From: an uncultured Bacteroides sp.
Lineage (GTDB): Bacteria > Bacteroidota > Bacteroidia > Bacteroidales > Bacteroidaceae
Length of the DNA stretch: 8,403 bases
NCBI GenBank assembly: GCA_900766195.1
Contig: CAAFUN010000035.1
Coordinates: forward strand, 1-8,403
Direction: 5' to 3'
Part shown: piece by piece, positions 1 through 6,540 of the stretch
Layout: each line of letters opens with the position of its first letter
Position numbering within the stretch: position 1 is the first letter of the stretch
Notes under the pieces: model-generated
What the model saw: the letters and a program-made list of their open reading frames with translations, nothing else
Database searches by the model: none
What the model was told of the DNA's origin: nothing
Translations under genes and position numbers: made by a program

Positions 1-960
1 GGTAAAGATATAGAGGTTATTCCCAATAAGTTATTAATGGATGCTGTTTTGGTCGATAGTTTACACATTGATACTTCCTCTCTTCCCTTACCCGTCGAAT
101 TGGTCAATCAGGAACCTTCTTTCTATAGCCAGCACAAATCCGTCATTTGGGTGTTGATAATTGTATTCAGCGTCTTGTTTACATGTTTCCTCATTGCTCT
201 CTTTTTCTATTATCGCACCAAAAAGTTGAAAGATAAACTGGTTATTTCGGGACGCGAGTTATTGGAGGCTAAAGAAAAGGCTGAAGATTCGAATCGACTT
301 AAGAGTGCTTTTTTGGCTAATATGAGCCATGAAATCCGTACACCTCTCAATGCTATTGTTGGCTTTTCCGACGTACTTGCTTCAGGTCGCTATTCCGACG
401 AAGATGGTCAGATCTATACCGATATTATCAAAAGCAATTCCACCTTATTGCTTCACCTCATTGATGATATATTAGATCTTTCGCGGCTTGAGGCCAACGG
501 TATTATTTTTTATCCGGAAATGTGTGATGTTGTATCTATGTGTCGGGGATTAATATTTTCTACCGGCCAACTTCATCAAAAGTCAGGAAATACCTTTAAC
601 TTTGAATCGGAATTGGATGTACTCGATATCAAAGTTGATGTTCAACGTCTGCAGCAAGTGCTAGACAGCTTGTTCTCCAATTCCGACAAATTTACTCAAC
701 AGGGGTCTATCACGTTGACCTTACGTGTTGACAAAAGTAATAAGGTAGCCGTATTTTCGGTCACCGATACAGGCTGTGGCGTTCCCGAAGATAAACGTAT
801 ACAAGTCTTTGAGCGTTTCTCAAAGTTAAACGAATATATACAAGGCACAGGACTAGGCTTGGCCATCTGTAAAGTGATAGTTGAAAGTTGGAATGGGAAG
901 ATATGGATTGATCCCGACTATAATGAGGGGTCGCGATTTATTTTCACTCATCCATTATAA
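1..960 (+). CDS. Sensor histidine kinase, 3' part (5' end outside window)
   Basis: This is the C-terminal 319 residues of a membrane sensor kinase; the frame is open to base 1, so the ATG at 37 is internal rather than the start. Counting from that methionine, residues 1-34 are the tail of an extracytoplasmic sensor domain. One membrane helix follows at about 35-59, then a charged linker (60-90). The HisKA H-box is FLANMSHEIRTPLN with phospho-acceptor His98. The HATPase domain has an N-box (LDSLFSNSDKFT, Asn215), a G1 box (DTGCGVP, 244-250), an F-box (FERFSKLN) and a G2 box (GTGLGLAI, 270-277). The protein stops right after the ATPase domain, so it is a classical kinase with no fused receiver at this end. 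The N-box reads SL and NS where the family usually has NL and NA, but the key Asn is kept, so activity is expected. The short tail before the helix (IPNKLL...LP) faintly resembles the end of a periplasmic substrate-binding-like domain; this is a guess. The signal sensed is unknown. Its stop is 27 bases before the nucleotidase gene. Confidence 0.93.
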   Translation, partial: GKDIEVIPNKLLMDAVLVDSLHIDTSSLPLPVELVNQEPSFYSQHKSVIWVLIIVFSVLFTCFLIALFFYYRTKKLKDKLVISGRELLEAKEKAEDSNRLKSAFLANMSHEIRTPLNAIVGFSDVLASGRYSDEDGQIYTDIIKSNSTLLLHLIDDILDLSRLEANGIIFYPEMCDVVSMCRGLIFSTGQLHQKSGNTFNFESELDVLDIKVDVQRLQQVLDSLFSNSDKFTQQGSITLTLRVDKSNKVAVFSVTDTGCGVPEDKRIQVFERFSKLNEYIQGTGLGLAICKVIVESWNGKIWIDPDYNEGSRFIFTHPL

Positions 961-987
961 TTGATAATTTAGAAGAGTTGTGTTATA

Positions 988-2736
988 ATGAATAGAATTG
1001 GGGTAGGAGTGTGTGCAATCTTGTGTACACTTGGTCTGCATTTATTTGCGCAAGATAAGGAAGTTAGGATAAAGATTATCCAGACCAGTGATATACATGG
1101 CAGTTATTATCCCTATAATTTTGTCACCCATCAGGATCCCGGTGGAGGATTAGCTCGAATATCCTCATTGGTCAAGCAGATACGTAAGGAAGGAAAGAGT
1201 CATCTTCTGTTGTTGGATAACGGAGATATCCTTCAGGGACAGCCCAGTTCTTATTATTACAACTATATTGATACTGTTTCCCCTCATCTTGCGGCTTCAA
1301 TGATGAATTATATGCATTACGATGTCGGCAATATGGGTAATCATGATGTTGAAGCCGGTCATTCCGTTTTCGACCGTTGGGCAAAGCAATGCCAAGCACC
1401 TATACTCGGGGCAAACATTATAGATACTTCCAGTGGACAACCTTACTTTAAACCTTACCAAATATTCGAGTGTGACGGAGTAAAAGTTGCCGTTTTGGGG
1501 CTGATTACCTCTGCCATACCTGCTTGGGTTCCCGAAAATCTGTGGAGTGGGATGCGTTTCGATGATATGGAAGAAACCGCTCGTCGTTGGATGCCGGTTA
1601 TTCGAGAAAAAGAAAATCCTGATGTCATCATCGGGTTGTTTCATGCCGGACAAGATGGAAATATACTCGGTGGAAAGTATAAGGAGAATCCTTCGCTCGA
1701 AGTAGCCTGTAACGTACCTGGTTTCGATGCCGTCCTTATCGGACACGATCACGTGGCCGATTGCAAGAAGGTTGTCAATGTTGTTGGTGATTCAGTACTC
1801 ATTATTGACCCTGCCAATGACGGCATGGTAGTTTCCGATGTCAATATTACGCTTAATCTTCGTGATGGAAAAGTTATTGGCAAGCATGTAGAAGGACATC
1901 TTACTGATGTACGGAGTTATCCGGTAGACGAGGCATTCATGAAGCATTTTTCTCCCCAATTCGAGGCTATTAAGAAGTTTGTCTCCAAAAAGATCGGTAC
2001 ATTTACACAGTCCATATCCACCCGTCCGGCTTATTTCGGTCCTTCCGGATTTATGAGTCTTATCCACGCTTTGCAGCTTCAGATAGCAAAAGCCGAAATC
2101 TCACTGGCTGCCCCCTTATCTTTCGATGCGCAAATAAATGCCGGTGATATATATGTTAGCGACATGTTCAATCTTTATAAATACGAAAATACCCTTTATG
2201 CCATGCAGCTTACCGGTAATGAAGTGAAAGGTGCACTTGAACAATCGTATGCCATTTGGACTAACCGTATGCAGTCGCCATCCGATCATCTTTTGCTCGT
2301 GCGTAATTCTCCATGGGAGGGAGCCGAGTCAAGAGCCCTTTTTGTCAACAGTTATTTCAATTTCGATTCCGCTGCCGGCATCATCTATACGGTCGATGTC
2401 ACCAAACCGCAAGGTGAAAAAGTACATATCATTAGTATGGCAGATGGTAGCCCTTTCTATCCCGATAAAGTCTATCGCGTTGCCGTTTGTTCCTATCGTG
2501 GCAATGGAGGAGGTGGACTGCTCACCGAAGGTGCCGGAATACCGCAAGACAGTCTGAAATCCCGAATCGTATTTGCTACGGACAAAGACATGCGTTATTA
2601 CCTCATGCGCAATATTGAAGCCAAAAAAGTTATTACCCCGCATGTATTAGAACAATGGAAATTTATTCCCGAAGATTGGGTTAAGGTTGCTGCCCGTCGC
2701 GATTATGATTATCTTTTCGGCACATCCAAAAAGTAA
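988..2736 (+). CDS. Secreted bifunctional metallophosphatase / 5'-nucleotidase family protein (UshA/CpdB-like)
   Basis: A complete 582-residue enzyme of the two-domain 5'-nucleotidase family, which hydrolyses nucleotides, cyclic nucleotides or related phosphate esters outside the cytoplasm. Residues 1-21 form a signal peptide (Arg3, hydrophobic core, probable cleavage after LFA) without a convincing lipobox, so a soluble periplasmic protein is likely. The N-terminal metallophosphoesterase domain carries all metal-ligand motifs: DIHG (Asp35, His37), GDILQGQ (Asp80), GNHD (Asn118, His119), FHAG (His219) and GHDH (His253, His255). The C-terminal nucleotide-binding domain spans about 340-545 and includes the AAPLSFDAQINAGDI stretch, a YKYENTLYAMQLTG segment and a glycine-rich SYRGNGGGG loop. 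The YxYxN and SYRGNGGG style is closer to the CpdB (2',3'-cyclic nucleotide 2'-phosphodiesterase) branch than to classical UshA, but the substrate is unproven. The length is normal and both domains are in one chain. It follows the kinase gene by 27 bases, likely in one transcript, and is followed by a strong terminator. Confidence 0.93.
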   Translation: MNRIGVGVCAILCTLGLHLFAQDKEVRIKIIQTSDIHGSYYPYNFVTHQDPGGGLARISSLVKQIRKEGKSHLLLLDNGDILQGQPSSYYYNYIDTVSPHLAASMMNYMHYDVGNMGNHDVEAGHSVFDRWAKQCQAPILGANIIDTSSGQPYFKPYQIFECDGVKVAVLGLITSAIPAWVPENLWSGMRFDDMEETARRWMPVIREKENPDVIIGLFHAGQDGNILGGKYKENPSLEVACNVPGFDAVLIGHDHVADCKKVVNVVGDSVLIIDPANDGMVVSDVNITLNLRDGKVIGKHVEGHLTDVRSYPVDEAFMKHFSPQFEAIKKFVSKKIGTFTQSISTRPAYFGPSGFMSLIHALQLQIAKAEISLAAPLSFDAQINAGDIYVSDMFNLYKYENTLYAMQLTGNEVKGALEQSYAIWTNRMQSPSDHLLLVRNSPWEGAESRALFVNSYFNFDSAAGIIYTVDVTKPQGEKVHIISMADGSPFYPDKVYRVAVCSYRGNGGGGLLTEGAGIPQDSLKSRIVFATDKDMRYYLMRNIEAKKVITPHVLEQWKFIPEDWVKVAARRDYDYLFGTSKK

Positions 2737-2772
2737 ACGCTTGTATCTAGCATACAATCCCTATAAGCAAAC

Positions 2773-2800
2773 AGAGCGGCCATTTGGCCGCTCTTAATTT
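2773..2800 (+). terminator. Intrinsic terminator between convergent transcription units
   Basis: A perfect 9-bp GC-rich stem (agagcggcc at 2773-2781 pairing with ggccgctct at 2786-2794) with a 4-base loop is followed by the T-rich run taattt. It sits 36 bases after the stop of the nucleotidase gene. It is the only strong hairpin in the 144-base space before the convergent HAD gene. In the opposite direction the stem is followed by gtttgct, so it could also slow transcription coming from the - strand cluster, though less well. Confidence 0.75.
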
Positions 2801-2880
2801 ACAAACAAAGTCTAAGTCCGGAAACGAATCTCACGATCAGTATTTTACCGGATTTTCTTCTATTAACAATAGTAATATAT

Positions 2881-3315
2881 CTATCTTCCAAATAGATTCT
2901 TAAAAAATCCATTTTTCCGCGATTGAAGTAGTGCTATCGACTGTATATTCTCTGAATATACGTTCTCAAACGATAACTTTTCATTAATCATTCGGTATAT
3001 CATGCCCCAATCCGGTAAACCTCCCAAGTTACGGTCATCAATAAACACATCCGCTTTAATTTTACGTGAGAAACCTTTATGATCATCTTTTTCTTCCGGA
3101 TAGTCACGGTTTACAGCGTAAAACTCTACACCCCGTGCTTTGCACCAGTCTAGTGCTTCCTCCAGTAGTTTGCCTTCCCTCACAGTCCATAATATCAGTC
3201 TATGCTGTTCCTTTATTAGCATTTTTAATGCCTGTGTGGCAAACGGAACTTCCTCTCCGATCTTCGGATAGCGATGTTCCACAATTGTTCCGTCAAAATC
3301 TACGGCTATAATCAT
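2881..3315 (-). CDS. Small HAD-superfamily hydrolase (putative phosphatase)
   Basis: A 144-residue protein with the catalytic core of the haloacid dehalogenase superfamily, probably a cytoplasmic phosphatase acting on a small phosphorylated metabolite. Motif I is VDFDGT at residues 5-10, with nucleophile Asp6 and acid/base Asp8. Motif II is the Thr44 of LILWT. A motif III lysine is present at Lys85 or Lys87. Motif IV is the acidic pair Asp93-Asp94 in FIDDRNLGG. There is little cap insertion, so it belongs with the small capless or minimal-cap members. The C-terminal tail (about 115-144) is basic and not conserved-looking. The ATG is preceded by an A/T-only leader without a Shine-Dalgarno sequence. 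It is the last gene of the - strand series and lies 226 bases beyond gmd, so it may be transcribed separately. Similar small HAD proteins occur in polysaccharide clusters, but this one could equally be a housekeeping neighbour. The substrate cannot be assigned. Confidence 0.85.
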   Translation of the reverse strand: MIIAVDFDGTIVEHRYPKIGEEVPFATQALKMLIKEQHRLILWTVREGKLLEEALDWCKARGVEFYAVNRDYPEEKDDHKGFSRKIKADVFIDDRNLGGLPDWGMIYRMINEKLSFENVYSENIQSIALLQSRKNGFFKNLFGR

Positions 3316-3541
3316 AATTGATAAATATTATAAAAGTATTTTTCTTTATTCTGTTTTTCATGCAACCTTTTCACCCGCTTCTACTAATTTGTCTTACTCA
3401 TTAATCAGAGTCAGTCTGCTTTTGGCATCTTTTCCTGGTAATCAGTCTATATGGGGTATGAAGAGTATGTGCTCATTTTATTATGATATAATGATATCGG
3501 GCTGTAGTAAAATCCTTAATGTGATGGTTACGTTTTCTGCT
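3316..3541. other. Intergenic gap between gmd and the HAD gene
   Basis: This 226-base spacer holds no convincing gene. An open frame on the + strand beginning at 3389 runs into gmd antisense and has no family signature. On the - strand, the octamer TACTTTTA (3331-3338) lies 15 bases from the HAD start and resembles the Bacteroides -7 box TAnnTTTG with the last base changed; no matching -33 TTTG lies at proper spacing. A short A/T palindrome (attat-gat-ataat, 3480-3492) is too weak to call a terminator. No clear terminator for gmd is visible. Confidence 0.5.
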
Positions 3542-4630
3542 TTATTCCTCCGTATCTATCAGTTCTTTCAGGTGCAGTTTCTTCACAAACCTCATATCAT
3601 GCTCCACCATAATCTTCACTAGTTCAGGAAAAGAAGTTTTTGACGGGTTCCATCCCAGCAACGTCCTTGCCTTGGTGGGGTCACCCAGTAATTGCTCCAC
3701 TTCCGACGGACGAAAATACTTGGGGTCCACTTCTACCAATACCTTGCCTGTAACCGTGTCAATACCTTTCTCATTCACACCTTCACCTTCCCAACGCAGC
3801 TCTATCCCCAGATAACTGAAAGCCAGCGTGGCAAATTCGCGTACCGTGTGATATTCGCCTGTAGCTATTACAAAATCCTCGGGTACATCGTGCTGTAAGA
3901 TCAGCCACATGCACTCCACATAATCTTTTGCATAACCCCAGTCGCGCAGCGAGTTCAGATTGCCCAGATACAGCTTGTCCTGCAATCCTTGTGCAATGCG
4001 TGCCGCAGCCAGCGTTATCTTCCGTGTTACGAAAGTTTCCCCGCGACGTTCACTCTCATGGTTAAAGAGGATGCCATTCACCGCATACATCCCGTAGCTC
4101 TCCCGATAGTTTTTCGTTATCCAGAATCCGTATTGCTTGGCCACCCCGTAAGGACTGCGTGGGTAGAACGGCGTAGTCTCTTTTTGTGGCACTTCCTGCA
4201 CCAGTCCGTATAGCTCCGAAGTAGACGCTTGATAAATGCGCGTCTTCTGCTCCATGCCCAATATCCGTACCGCTTCCAATATGCGCAATGTACCCACCGC
4301 ATCCGCTTCCGCTGTATATTCTGGCACGTCGAAGCTCACCTTCACGTGACTCTGTGCTGCCAGGTTGTATATCTCATCCGGTTGTACCTGCTGTATGATG
4401 CGTATCAGCGAACTGCTGTCCGTCATATCTCCGTAGTGCAGGTTCACCAGCCTGCTCTTCTTCATGTCCCGTACCCATTCATCCAGATACAGATGCTCAA
4501 TGCGTCCTGTGTTGAATGATGACGAACGTCGCAATATGCCGTGTACTTCATAGCCTTTTTCTATTAAGAATTCGGCTAAGAATGAGCCGTCTTGTCCGGT
4601 GATGCCGGATATTAATGCTATTTTTTTCAT
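3542..4630 (-). CDS. gmd: GDP-mannose 4,6-dehydratase
   Basis: Converts GDP-D-mannose to GDP-4-keto-6-deoxy-D-mannose with bound NADP, in the cytoplasm. This is the branch point toward GDP-L-fucose, GDP-D-rhamnose, GDP-perosamine or GDP-colitose. The 362-residue length is typical. It is an extended short-chain dehydrogenase with the Rossmann motif GITGQDG (Gly9, Gly12, Gly15), then NLAAQSHVKVSF at about 89-100. The catalytic residues are Thr137 and Glu139 in QASTSELYG and the Tyr161-Lys165 pair in SPYGVAK, at positions equivalent to Thr133, Glu135, Tyr157 and Lys161 of the E. coli enzyme. The family signatures LFNHESERRG (188-197), RDWGYAKDYVE (229-239) and the Arg-containing YFRPSEVE (305-312) are all present. 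It starts 15 bases after the stop of the yjbH-like gene, so the two are very likely co-transcribed. No fcl, rmd or per gene follows it. Its base composition is visibly more GC-rich than the upstream cluster genes (32 of 60 bases at 4201-4260), suggesting a different history or stronger codon constraint. Confidence 0.97.
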   Translation of the reverse strand: MKKIALISGITGQDGSFLAEFLIEKGYEVHGILRRSSSFNTGRIEHLYLDEWVRDMKKSRLVNLHYGDMTDSSSLIRIIQQVQPDEIYNLAAQSHVKVSFDVPEYTAEADAVGTLRILEAVRILGMEQKTRIYQASTSELYGLVQEVPQKETTPFYPRSPYGVAKQYGFWITKNYRESYGMYAVNGILFNHESERRGETFVTRKITLAAARIAQGLQDKLYLGNLNSLRDWGYAKDYVECMWLILQHDVPEDFVIATGEYHTVREFATLAFSYLGIELRWEGEGVNEKGIDTVTGKVLVEVDPKYFRPSEVEQLLGDPTKARTLLGWNPSKTSFPELVKIMVEHDMRFVKKLHLKELIDTEE

Positions 4631-4645
4631 ATTTATGAATTATAT

Positions 4646-5428
4646 TTATTTAGTCTGTAGTTTATCTTTTTTCAAGTGAATACGTAAAGTTAACCCTGCA
4701 GAGATATACTTAAACTCTTGTAACTCAAATGTACAGATGAAATATTTAAAAAAGTTGTATTGTAAACCACAGTTAAAGTGTCGCGCATCGTATTCCGCCA
4801 TAAAGTCGAGGTTGGGATGAAATATCGGTCGGAAATCTGCACCTATAGCTACTCCTTTATATTTGTTTCCTGTACCCCTACTATAAATATAGGCTAAGTG
4901 TCCTCCTAATGTTCCCCACTTTTTTAGTTCTGCATGCTTTGTTGCTGCTATATAGTAGCGTGCAAAATAATTATGTGAGCCTTCGCTTTGATCTACTATC
5001 GCTTCTCCGCCCCCGTCATGTCCACTTGCCGGATCGTACGCTCCAATGATTATTCCCGGCATGTGTTTCCATAGCTGTCCTTCTTTTAGCAAGCGAATGC
5101 GCCCTGAAAAAGCCCTATCCTGATTATTAAAATGTTTTCCATCTTTTCCCCATTCTCCAAAACTTAGCAAATGAGCGGTATATGCTATTTCTATGAAAGG
5201 AAGAAAAGTTATATTTACATAGTAATTATAAGTATTATATGTCCATGAATTAGGCATATTATGTTTGTTCAAATAGTTACCTCCTATCAAAGCTGTTCCA
5301 TCTTTCTGCATTTCCCCTGTGGGCATGTGAAGTAATCCTGTATTGCCCATCGTATATTGTGCATAAATGGGGATACTTTTAACTATGGCCAGTAGGCAGA
5401 GAGCTGTGACTACGATGTAAGTTCTCAT
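4646..5428 (-). CDS. YjbH-like outer-membrane beta-barrel protein, polysaccharide-associated
   Basis: A 260-residue exported protein. Residues 1-23 are a signal peptide ending IYA-Q; the mature protein starts with GNTGLLHMPTGEM (28-40), which matches the opening of the YjbH domain (GxxGLxxMPTA-like, followed by a dG element). Further family-like pieces are the RAFSGRIRLLKEG strand (106-117), PGIIIGAYDPASG (124-136) and the C-terminal LDFMAEYDARHFNCGLQYNFF barrel strands (about 207-227). Alternating hydrophobic and aromatic residues support an outer-membrane barrel. E. coli YjbH, from an exopolysaccharide operon, is much larger (around 700 residues), so this is a short, single-unit version; such short forms seem common in Bacteroidetes, but that is from memory. 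A role in surface polysaccharide export or anchoring is inferred from the family and from being 15 bases upstream of gmd. No polysaccharide-binding or enzymatic residues can be identified. An ATG 8 bases upstream of the start is in another frame and meets a stop immediately. Confidence 0.82.
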   Translation of the reverse strand: MRTYIVVTALCLLAIVKSIPIYAQYTMGNTGLLHMPTGEMQKDGTALIGGNYLNKHNMPNSWTYNTYNYYVNITFLPFIEIAYTAHLLSFGEWGKDGKHFNNQDRAFSGRIRLLKEGQLWKHMPGIIIGAYDPASGHDGGGEAIVDQSEGSHNYFARYYIAATKHAELKKWGTLGGHLAYIYSRGTGNKYKGVAIGADFRPIFHPNLDFMAEYDARHFNCGLQYNFFKYFICTFELQEFKYISAGLTLRIHLKKDKLQTK

Positions 5429-5488
5429 ATCATTTTAGTGTATCAATTCAATTGAACCTAAACATGTATTTTGCTTAATATAAGTAGA

Positions 5489-5523
5489 TAAAAGTAACCA
5501 ACTTTTTTCCGCGAAGCATCAAA
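5489..5523 (-). promoter_or_regulatory. Candidate Bacteroides-type promoter for yjbH-like/gmd
   Basis: On the - strand TTTG (5520-5523) is followed after 23 bases by TACTTTTA (5489-5496), close to the Bacteroides sigma consensus TTTG and TAnnTTTG. The last base of the -7 box is wrong and the spacer is longer than the usual 19-21 bases. It lies about 60 bases before the yjbH-like start. Weak by sequence alone; the position in the gap is its main support. Confidence 0.22.
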
Positions 5524-5547
5524 AGGCACTTTAGATTTAAAAAGACG

Positions 5548-5587
5548 AAAAAAATCTTTGACTATTCTAATGAAATCCACCAGAATA
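5548..5587 (-). terminator. Weak terminator-like hairpin after the TIM-barrel gene
   Basis: Reading on the - strand, TATTCT and AGAATA (5582-5587 and 5563-5568) can form a 6-bp stem with a 13-base loop, followed after a short spacer by seven T (5548-5554). The stem is A/T-rich and the loop long, so its strength would be low. It lies 57 bases past the stop of the TIM-barrel gene. Confidence 0.2.
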
Positions 5588-5643
5588 ATATTTTAAGTAT
5601 TTCTATATAGTTATAAATTAATAAGTAGTTTTGTTTGATATTT

Positions 5644-6540
5644 TCACCTTTTGAGTTCTAAACTATATTTTTCAATCAGCTCTTTTGTCTCTTGAATATG
5701 AGTTTCTGAAGATGCTCCGAATAAGATAGATTCTATCTTAGGAAAGCGACAAACATATTCCATTGCTTCTTCCGGCTTCAAGGCACCTGCTGCCAAACAT
5801 TGCATTGCAATAGGACGAAACTTCCTGTTATTTTCCAGATAATCTTCATATTCTTCTATTGAGCCGGACATACGGAAGCCTATTTTATTGATTGACGAGC
5901 AGATTATAGGATTCTCGATATTTAGCTTTTCACATAAATTTACCATGCGAGGCATATTCATTGTAATGAAAGCAGGCTCTGCCTTATATTCTTTCTTAAT
6001 ATAATCTGCATAATGCTTGATTAACTCATCCATACCCAGTCCGAGAAGTAAATCTACTATAACATTTTGAATGAAGATAACAGGAGTATTCAGTCCTTTA
6101 AACATCTTCATCTCAGCATCAATCAATAATTCCATTAGAGTAGGGAAGTCCTTTCGCATATAAGCAATTCCCGCTTTTGAGGCTACAGTAAGAATGTTAC
6201 CTGGAATATAAGCTTTTAGAGCGCCTAAGATACCTAATTCGGTTACTGCATTGGCATATTTATGAGCATAAGGCATGCAAGGGTAAAGCATAAAATGCTT
6301 GTATCTTTCTGAATTTTGTCGCATATGTTCACATACTGATGAAATTCGGTCGTGAGTGGTACACATAAACGTATTGATTCCCAAGTCTATTGCCATATCC
6401 AGAACACTAATAATAGCACTGTTCTCTTTGAATCGCATTGCTTGACTGCGTGAACGCTCATCTGAAAGGTGGCTTACAGCAAAAAACTGATTATCGCCGA
6501 ATAAAACTCTATCCATACTATTAGGGGTGTTATTTTGCAT
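5644..6540 (-). CDS. TIM-barrel protein resembling aldo/keto reductases, function unknown
   Basis: I recognise the fold but not the function. The protein has 298 residues from the ATG at 6540. It opens with DRVLFGDNQFF (about 10-20), has a STAIISVLDMAIDLGINTF-like repeat unit at about 42-58 typical of a barrel strand and helix (the actual residues begin ENSAII), and ends with PIAMQCLAAGALKPEEA and IESILFGASSETHIQE (about 244-284). These last elements mirror the end of aldo/keto reductases, where a Gly-Ala-Ser loop sits near the cofactor phosphate. The Asp-Tyr-Lys-His catalytic tetrad of those enzymes is not evident, so a non-reductase activity such as aldolase or epimerase is possible. A TTG at 6546 is in frame, but the ATG at 6540 is preferred; it overlaps the dehydrogenase stop by 11 bases. 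A second ATG at 6516 just before the conserved start is also possible. The overlap suggests translational coupling and a shared pathway with the dehydrogenase. A 215-base gap follows. Confidence 0.8.
   Translation of the reverse strand: MQNNTPNSMDRVLFGDNQFFAVSHLSDERSRSQAMRFKENSAIISVLDMAIDLGINTFMCTTHDRISSVCEHMRQNSERYKHFMLYPCMPYAHKYANAVTELGILGALKAYIPGNILTVASKAGIAYMRKDFPTLMELLIDAEMKMFKGLNTPVIFIQNVIVDLLLGLGMDELIKHYADYIKKEYKAEPAFITMNMPRMVNLCEKLNIENPIICSSINKIGFRMSGSIEEYEDYLENNRKFRPIAMQCLAAGALKPEEAMEYVCRFPKIESILFGASSETHIQETKELIEKYSLELKR

Larger units (their letters stand above)
5429..5643. other. A/T-rich intergenic gap upstream of the yjbH-like/gmd pair
   Basis: A 215-base gene-free stretch between two genes reading in the same (-) direction, the widest break within the tightly packed polysaccharide part. 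No ORF with coding character is visible on either strand. It contains a weak hairpin followed by a T-run and a weak promoter-like sequence on the - strand, both listed separately. Their order (hairpin first, then promoter-like boxes in the direction of transcription) would fit the end of one transcript and the start of another. Confidence 0.5.

Noticed and set aside
37..39. ATG at 37 as the start of the histidine kinase
   Set aside because: The frame is open through base 1, and the residues before the membrane helix look like the end of a longer sensor domain, so the true start lies upstream of the window.
1172..2067. Open frames antisense to the nucleotidase gene (1172-1399, 1297-1752 and 1792-2067 on the - strand)
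   Set aside because: They lie wholly inside a complete gene with full family motifs, have no recognisable domain and overlap each other; they are shadows of its codon pattern.
2231..2643. Open frames in other frames within the 3' half of the nucleotidase gene (2231-2557 + and 2329-2643 -)
   Set aside because: No domain or leader signal, and both are embedded in a conserved coding region.
2824..2855. Inverted repeat tccgg...ccgga-like pairing in the space before the HAD stop
   Set aside because: Only about five base pairs with a loop of nearly 30 bases and no T-run; too weak to call.
3316..3541. Possible remnant of an fcl gene between gmd and the HAD gene
   Set aside because: Reading the - strand in this gap shows no Rossmann motif or other Fcl-like stretch, and the gap is far shorter than fcl (about 900 bases or more).
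3389..3622. A 77-codon + strand frame in the gap left of gmd, rich in hydrophobic residues
   Set aside because: It runs antisense into the end of gmd, has no signal-peptide layout or family motif, and no promoter or ribosome site before it.
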